This document shows positions 52,868 to 61,800 of a stretch of DNA of 64,000 nucleotides, piece by piece (positions within the stretch are counted from its first letter, which is position 1; the number at the start of each line of letters is the position of its first letter). The DNA comes from Physella acuta. Lineage: Eukaryota > Mollusca > Gastropoda > Physidae. The stretch is from contig NW_026732731.1 of NCBI RefSeq assembly GCF_028476545.1, forward strand, positions 287,231 through 351,230. The letters are read 5' to 3'. The position numbers were made by a program, and so were the translations under genes. Under the pieces are notes generated by a model that saw nothing but the letters and a program-made list of their open reading frames with translations, did not search any database and was not told the DNA's origin.

Positions 52868-55800
52868 AATGACGATGATGATGATGATGATAATAACGAT
52901 GATGATGAGGATGATGATGATGATGGTGATGGTGTTGATGATAATAACAATAACGATGATGATGAGTGGTTTCCAGAAAAATATGCAATCGGAAAACTGC
53001 GCAACGGAAAACTGCGCAACGGAAAAATGTACAAACAAAAATGCGCAAACACAAACTAATTATACTAATACACTTTAATTTTGTCATATTTCGTGGAAAT
53101 ATGTTTTATAATGCTACAGCATAATGCAGTCACTCTTCGTTATGTCTATAAATGCTAGATTTAAGAAAAAAAAATTGCGCACTTCTTTGTGCGCAGTTTT
53201 CCATTGCGCAGTTTTCCGTTGCGCAGTTTTCCGTTGCGCATCTTTCCGGTCACCGATGATAAGTAACCTCGATTAACACAAGCACCTGCACATGAAGATA
53301 CCTTCTCTCACAGTTAACCCCTCCAAGATGGCGGCCAGCTCGTTAACCATCCTCAAACACAAACAATACATTAAATGTCTATTTCGGCCAAGCCGTGCAT
53401 GTAATTAACGATATTAAGACCGGAAATTCGTAGAGTCGATTTTAGCAATTCAAAACAGGGGATAAAAAATTGTACAGCTGGATAGATTTATATCAACATA
53501 AATGTCTTTATAAATGTCGGGCTTCATTGCTGTTATATTTTCTGGCGCTAAAATTTTAATTTGTAGGAGATGTGAAATTTGAATAAGAAGAAAGATTTGG
53601 ATTAATTTCTCACGGCGTGCGTCATATAACTGAGGTTGAAAATGAAGCATGGTGTTCGTGTTTTGTTTCATGATGTGTGAGTTTTTATTCTATTTTCTTG
53701 AGTAGTTATTTAAGAAGAATTCTTTAAAAAGTACATACTGAAAAATATCCTGCACTACAATGTATAGGCTTACCCCATTTCCATCCTGTTAGAATTATTC
53801 TGTTTATAAACATTGGCTGAGGTTTAGATTGTGTGGTACTAAACAATCATAACACACCACACAATAATTTAAAAGCAGTGGATGCAATAATCTTTCAAGT
53901 TGGTGGTTTTTGTTTTCTTCCTTAGGGCTTTGTCGTTTAGTTAGGAAGAAAATAAAAACACAATTAATGAAAACTAATGAAAATAATAGTGGATATGTGA
54001 ATAGTAGAAATGACATTATATAAGGGGCAATATAGCCTACATTTACACCAGGGAAGATCTAAGAATTTGAAAATTTGAACAAGTGGTTTACATAATGATA
54101 AATAACATCAGTGTTTTTTATAAACTTTTTTCTCCGGTGGGGGGGGGGGGGGGGGGCGCTTGAAATTTGTGTGTGTGTGGATGGGGGGGGGGGGGTCGGA
54201 CACTGGTAAAAGTATGTTTTCTTTTCCCCCCCTTTATTCACAATCTTTCCCTGCTCTTTTCTCCATCTACCCTTTTTTTACACTTCAAGGGGTCGGCGTG
54301 GTCAAGTCGGTAAAGCTCATGGTTGCTAAACCTATAAGTTCAAACCCTCGGGCAGATGAGGATCGTTAGCTGGGGACAGCCACTCTCCTAGGAGAGACAA
54401 CTCCAAAATGAAACAACTGCTGTCTTGTAATTTGCTCTTGGTTGGACAAAGGCTGTGAATGCAGATCCAAAAAGAAAAGCAGGCTGACATCGGAGTCAAT
54501 ATCCTCAATGGCGCATAATCAGTTGACGTTTATACTTGTGTTCGAGGGGATCCATTCCAACACTAAAATTCAGAACGAAGAAGAAGCAGATTACACCTCA
54601 ACCTCTGTTTTCCCCCCATTAGCTCATTTTAACCAGTATACCCACCCCGTTTTTTGGTCAATTTACCAACCTTTTTCTCTCCATTTCACCCAACTTTTAA
54701 AGTCTCAGCAACTTATAGAATTATTTTTGTTTCCTTGAGATAAACAGGCTGGATGGCGTTCGATCTAAGTACCGTTTGTTCTATGGGATACAACAGTAAT
54801 TGAAAAACCCCATGGTCCCTCTAAGCTACCTTATATAAGGGGTCCTCCATAAATGACGTCACGCTTTTTTGGACGATTTTTACCTCCCCCCTCCCCTCCG
54901 TCACACAGCGTCACAAAAAGCCAGCCCCCCCCTAAAATGACGTCACACCTCAGCCTACACCCCCCCCCCCTCAAAAATGCAGTTGAATTTTTTTTGAAAC
55001 ATCTATATTTTTCTAAAATCTTGTCTGAACTCTATCAAAATAGAGTATTTTAATAAATTCCTATTACAATTTATTAAAACAGTTTTCTAAAACGCGAAAT
55101 AACGTCTAAAATTCGTTTTCTAACATTTCTTTTTTATGATGCAAAAATGTGACGTCGCATCATCTGAACCCCCCCCCCCCCTCCCCCTCATCACACACCG
55201 TCACAAAATTCCGGACCCCCATCCCCCCTACGTGTGTGACGTCATTTATGGACGACCCCCTAAGAATGCGTGCACGATAAAAATTAAAAGTAACGCGTTT
55301 TGAAAATAAAATGTTAGACTTCCATGAGGGAAATTGCTGACTACAAGCAAACTAGCGGTACAAATTTTATATCCTGTTTCGTGTCAAATTCAGGGGGCTA
55401 ATCCAACCCTTGCGTACTACGTCATCTCACGTGACAACCACGTGGTATTCTTGTGTCTTTGTTTTTTAAGTCTGGGCTCCTGATGAGATCTTGACGAATC
55501 AGTGACAACAGTTTTACGGCTGAAACGCTCATAGACAAGACTTAACTCCCTTGTTGATAGACTAGACTAGCCTCCCCTTTCTGGCAACTCATCTGTCCAA
55601 ACCGAGACAATAAAATTTCAAATTACCTCCCTGTAATCTCCGGGTTAAAAATTAGTAACCGAAAGATCATTAGTTATTCAGAGAGCGTTTGTAAGTTTTA
55701 AATTATGATTAATTAGGGACAGCGAACTTCTTTTAACGATGTTTTGACGTTTGGTTTTTTTGGTTCTTAATCCGCCTGTTATGAAGTGTCTTATAAAAGA

Positions 55801-58800
55801 GATACATAATTTTTTTTGTGTAGCTCACGAAGTTTATCTATTTCACGGAGCTGAGGAATGGGATAGGCTAACCCAGGTTATGGGTTAAGGTTAATTTCGT
55901 GTAACGGTTAAGGAAATGAGCTTCACAATTATTTCTTTAACCTTAAGACGAACTAGCTACAACCAGTTGCAAGGGCGGGGAGGGGATGAGGAGGAGAATT
56001 TAGATAAAAAAATGACAACGGTCTTAACTGCCGCCGACTTATTCCTTGTCAAGAATTTAATAAACCGTTATTACTGGCTAATGCTTTATTAGGCGTCTAA
56101 GGATATCTTATTAGAACTTTCTAGACACAGGAACTGGTTGAAGTTTTTTTTTTTACGAATGAGTCATCTCACGGGAAAAAACAACAACAATATTTCACGT
56201 AGGCGCCTTTGAGTTCAAGGTTTATTGAGTGCAAGATTTACTGAAACTACAATAGTAGTATAGTAGGCATATAGTTAGGAACCAAATGATGAAGTTAAGC
56301 GCGTTTGAGCTTACGTGATGAGTCTACACTAATTTGTCGTGTGTTTATGTCGTTTAAAAATGTTTTAAAAATAAAACACAACTAAAAAACGAACGGCGTG
56401 GTCAGATGGTAGAGTTCACGACTGTACATAAAAGTCTCGAGTTCGGATCCAAACTCGAGACTAGAACGTCCCTAAGTACATTCAGCTCTGATGGGTATCT
56501 GAATCACATTAGGGAAACTAATGTGGCTTCACGCAATCCCTCTGTTAGTCATTGAAACTGATGAACTTTATTTCATCTGCCCCGTGAGTATTTGGCACTC
56601 ACGGGAAAAGATGATGATGATAAAAACAAAACTAATGTGTAGGTTTTACAAAATTAATTGCAGGGTTGATTGAAATCGGAACCTACAACATTTAGAAATT
56701 AACTGTGTTGGATAAAATACCATCAAGGGGTCATCCATAAATGACGTCACGCTTTTTTGGACGATTTTTACCTCCCCCCTCCCCTCCGTCACACGTCGTC
56801 TCAAAAATCCAGACCCCCCTAAAATGACGTCACACCTCAACCTACAATCCCCCTCAAAATTGCAGTTGAATTTTTTTTAGACATCGATATTTTTCCAAAA
56901 TCTTGTCAAAACTATTACAATTTATTAAAACAGTTATCTAAAACGCGAAATAACGTCTAAAATTCGTTTTCTAACATTGCTTTTTTATAATGCAAAAATG
57001 TGACGTCGCAACATCTGAACCCCCCCCCCCCCCCTCATCACACATCTTCACAAAATTACTGACCCCCCTCCCCCCTACGAGTGTGACGTCATTTATGGAT
57101 GACACCCAAACATTACAATTAAGACTGAAGAAGAAGAAGAAAGAACTGCAGTTTGAATAGATATGCGAAAATTGCGATACCAATATTTTTTTCTGCTTCT
57201 TTCACCCCCCACCCTACCCCCAAACAGATTGTTATTTTTTCTGCTTCTTTCTCCCCAATCCTACCACAAAAAGATTGTTATTTTTCTGCTTCTTTCACCC
57301 CCCACCCTACCTCCAAACAGATTGTTATTTTTTTCTGCTTCTTTCACCCCCCACCCTACCCCCAAACAGATTGTTATTTTTTCTGCTTCTTTCTCCCCCC
57401 CTCACCCTACCCCCAAACAGATTGTTATTTTTTCTGCTTCTTTCTCCCCCCCTCACCCTACCCCCAAACAGATTGTTATTGTTTCTGCTTCTTTCTCCTC
57501 CCACTCTACCCCAAACAGATTGTTATTTTTTCTGCTTCTTTCTCCCCCCCCCCCCCCTCACCCTACCCCCAAACAGATTGTCGAGCTCCTACGCAAATGG
57601 TACAGAGACGTGGACCCCTACAAGCCTCCAGTTCAACTCCCCGAACCTGAAAATGTGTGTACTACGTCATCAGTTGACGATGACGACCAGACGATCAGCC
57701 ATTGCAGCAATTCCTTCAGTTCTCAGATCTCCATGGTTACGGCTTGTTCCTTATCCACCGCCAACAGCGCTGAGTCAAGAGCGTAAGTCTGGTTTTATTT
57801 TTGGGGGATGGTTGGGGAAGGGGGAGGGGAAGGGGTGGGGTTAGGGGAATGCAGTGGTGGGGATGAAGGAAAAAACTATTATTTTCATTCTGTCATAATT
57901 AAATTAACCAATATATGCTTACATAAAACTTGATGCGTACTTTGCCTTAAAAAAAAAAGTGTTTCTCTTGTAAAGCGTCGACAACATTTTGTACAGTCCA
58001 CATAGTTATCTTGGTACCCATACTTAGAAGTTCATTAAAAATTACATTTAAATTTTTTTGTTTTAGTATATAGTCTATGGCGTTGTGGTATTCAAAATCA
58101 GTCTTAGTATTTCTTAAGCTGGGTTTGTTTCAATGTATTTGTAGCACCACTCGGTTATGAAGTATAAGATTTAGCAAAAAATGAGCGCTCTGAAAAAAAT
58201 TTGATCCTTTGTTTTTGTTGGAGTAGATTTTTAGATTTTATCGTAAAATATAGCAGAAACATCACACTCTGCTGTTTATAAATTTGTTTTTTTAATGACT
58301 AATTTCTCTAGTGACGCAGGCAAACATTTGGAGGACAGGAAAACAAAATGGATCCTGTGTTTAGTGGTCCTTTTACTCGTGCTTCTTGTCATCTCGATCA
58401 TTGTGGGCGTGGTCTTACACGTTGCCATGGACACAGGTCAGTTTAAAAAATGTAATTTTTGTAATCAATGAGACTCTTAGACATAAATTTATACGGAACA
58501 ATTTACCAGCGCGATTGTGTCTTTGAAAAAACAATGTGGATAATGATATCTTTATTATTTTTCAACATGTTATTTGTTTAAAAGAGTTTTCATTCTCCAC
58601 AGCACAAATTCGACCCAATACAAACCGCGTCAACTCCACATATCAAAACACGATCCAAGATCCACATCTGTACAACGTTGTAAATTCTCTACACTCGAAG
58701 ACAATCACAACTGATAAAATTACCGGAAGACCCTTAGTTAAACAACCGGATAGTGGAGATTTTGGGTTAACTACGGTAGCAGCTCAGCCAGCTGTTGGGG

Positions 58801-61800
58801 CGACCATGATCAAGGCAACACCAACATCATCCGCTGAGGTCACTACAAAACTAACAAATGCAACGACATTCACGAAACCTACTAGTTCAACGACTAAGTT
58901 GAATGGTGTATTCGGTACTCAGTCGACATTACATACAAACAAAACATCAACACAGTCAAGTAGTGCCACATTGAACAGTACAGTTAGTCACTCGGTACCT
59001 TTACACTCCACACAACAAGACACACAAGTTCGTACCAATACACAAGAGCCAACGCAAAGTAAAATAAGAAATGGAAAACAGGAACCGTTCAACAGAACTC
59101 GATTGACAAACGTAACTGTGAAAAGTTTGCCGACTCTATCACCTACTTCGTCAGGACAGCGTATTCAGTTCGAAGCATCAAACAAACCTGACGTTCCATC
59201 AACGGCACAGTCACCGATTTTAAACAAATCCAATGTTGCAACTCACACGTCTAAAAGCTCCAATCGGCAGTCAAATTCTCAACGTAATAACCCACGGAGG
59301 CCTCTCTCTACAACACAGAGAACTGTAACAGCGAAGGCTATATCAACAGTTGGGACAAAATCACAACTACCCCGAGTTACAAATAGATTAGATTCGAACA
59401 TGGCGAAGTCCGTAAACAAAATAGTATCATCCACACCTATTCCTTTAAAAGGATCATCTGTTCAGGTACCGTTATCAATCCCCCCACCAACATCTTCCAC
59501 AACCTTACAACACCGTTTATCACCAACACCTTTCTCTCCCCCAATATCAACAACATTAGATAAAGCTCCACCTATTACAGAAACAGATTCCCCATCTCCA
59601 GAAACCTCAACACAAGCAATTACCAACATTTTTGAGCATATAGTCAATACCTTGAACACCAATGAAGATACCAACCTTCAAGGAGGAACCCCTCGTGATC
59701 CAACTCAAGCAACTTCTCCAAACAAAAAGGAAACTCGTCCGCCTACAAGTGCCAAATCCATACGAGCAACTATCGAACCGGCAACACAAGATGGCACCGA
59801 GAGAACAACAGACGACACTGCAACAAATTCACCCCCCGGGGTTGAAGAGCTATCCCGGGGCGAGTTCACCAATAACGATAACTTCCTCTCCATCATAGAC
59901 CAGCTCACGTTCAACGCAAGCGACGCCAACGAAAACCTCACCCAGGAGATCTTAACCCAGCTGAACTCTTCAATAAATTTAAACCAAGAGAACCTCCAGG
60001 ACGTCATTAAGAGCATGGTGCACAACTTTATGTCCGTGTCTCCGTCTCCACTACCCAGTGGGTCTCACACCACTGCAGACAGGGGATCAAGGCTCATGTT
60101 AACACTCGGAAAAGTTAACCAAACAACCGATGTTAAGCCAACAACATTGTTTTTACTATCGCAGTTATTCCTGCCGAATAATTCAACAATCTCGCAGAAA
60201 ACCTCGCTGAAATCATCATCAGCTCGAACTTCCAAAGCAGATACGTCAATACCTAAGCCGTCTGCCTCTACCACTTCTTCCTTGACAAATTCAAGAACAA
60301 ATCGAACTTCTGGAAGAGCGCAGCCAACGCTGATGACGTATCTAGAGACAACCCTGACGTCATCTAAGACAACTGGGCCAGCTGTCGTACTGAGGAAGCC
60401 CACGCACAGGGTTACAACAAAACGTGCGCCCACCCGTAAGACAGTGACCAGCATTGCGTCACGACAGGATAGCGAGCTCAAGCATATACCCACCTCCAGG
60501 CCTTTCAGTCCTAAAATAGCGGACCCTCTGTCTAGTAAGTCGTTAGTGAATTTTTTTCTCTTTGAAAGTCTCTGCTTCTGTTCTCATTTAAGAAGTAGTA
60601 GTTAGCCTGATCTCACATCGAAAAGAACCTTTAAGGCAACTCCATACTATGCTCCTTTCATTATCTGTCTCCCAGTGATAATCTTTCTTATCCTCAAAGT
60701 CACGTCTTAAATGTTTTTCTCGGCCTGACTCTCTTGCTTTTACCATGGGGATTCCAGCTAAAGGCCTGCCTGTCTTGCTCGGATGTTTAAGGTTTATAGC
60801 CAATCATTCGCCATTGTCTTTGGTTTATTTCTTCGCCAGCAACTCTTTTGTTTAACTGCTACCCAAGTTTCACCTTAAGCCCATTGCTACCTTGTATCGG
60901 CACGATCTATATATATATATAACTTCTAAAACTATTCAGAAACTGAAGAATTAGTCGCTTAATATCAATATCACAACTGTTTTTAATATTACGTAATAGA
61001 ATTTTTTAAACATGTTTCGGATCTTGTCCAGCTAAGCCCCGCCACTAATGTAAAAAGTACACGGACGAAAGTTAAGCACCGCTACTTGAGACCTACTTCT
61101 GATTTATAGACATTTGAATATTTAAACGCACGCCATAAAAACAAATTCTTATCCGGCTCTAGGGTTAGGTTTGGGATATGGATTAGGATAAGGATTAAAG
61201 GTACCAAAATACAGATTTTTTTCAGGCAAATTATTAGTGACCTGTCCCAATTTCACTTCTTCAAATAAAATCGAGAAGTACAAATTTCATACCCTCTTTT
61301 TTATAATCTTTTTTTTTTTGGGGTGGCGGGGGTTAATTTTTAGGCGGGGGTTTATCTTGACAAGAGCCCAAATTTCTTATATTATTCATCTTATATTATT
61401 CATCTTATATCATTCATCTTGCTTACAATATAACATCGTGTATGTGATTCTCCCACAACAGCTCTGTACGCCAGTGGTAGCCCCGACGGTGGGGACAGCT
61501 TCGGGGGTGCCCCAGGGGACATGGTTGGTGGGATGATGATCGACTACGACTCCCTCATCCGAGACTTGCCCCCGCCGGAAATTCTTCCGAACGTCATCGC
61601 AACACGAGTCGCCGCCACGCCCCCTACCCTGACCACCAGATCGCCACCACGGACGCCAAGACCACCGAGAGGTAAGCTCAGCAACAACACTTTCACATTA
61701 TTACTACATTTGTTTTTTCTAGTACGAATTGGTCGAAATAGACAGCGTACAGTTACTAGTCTTTTATTCTTGAGTTTAGTTCCCCAACTTGAGTCTGTAG

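Noticed and set aside
52650-53078. Asp-, Met-, Ile- or His-rich proteins over the GAT repeat
   Set aside because: All are translations of an imperfect (GAT)n microsatellite in different frames.
59462-60493. Reverse-strand frames of 60-142 codons opposite the mucin-like exon
   Set aside because: Shadows of the long Ser/Thr-rich exon on +, whose codon pattern leaves the opposite strand open.
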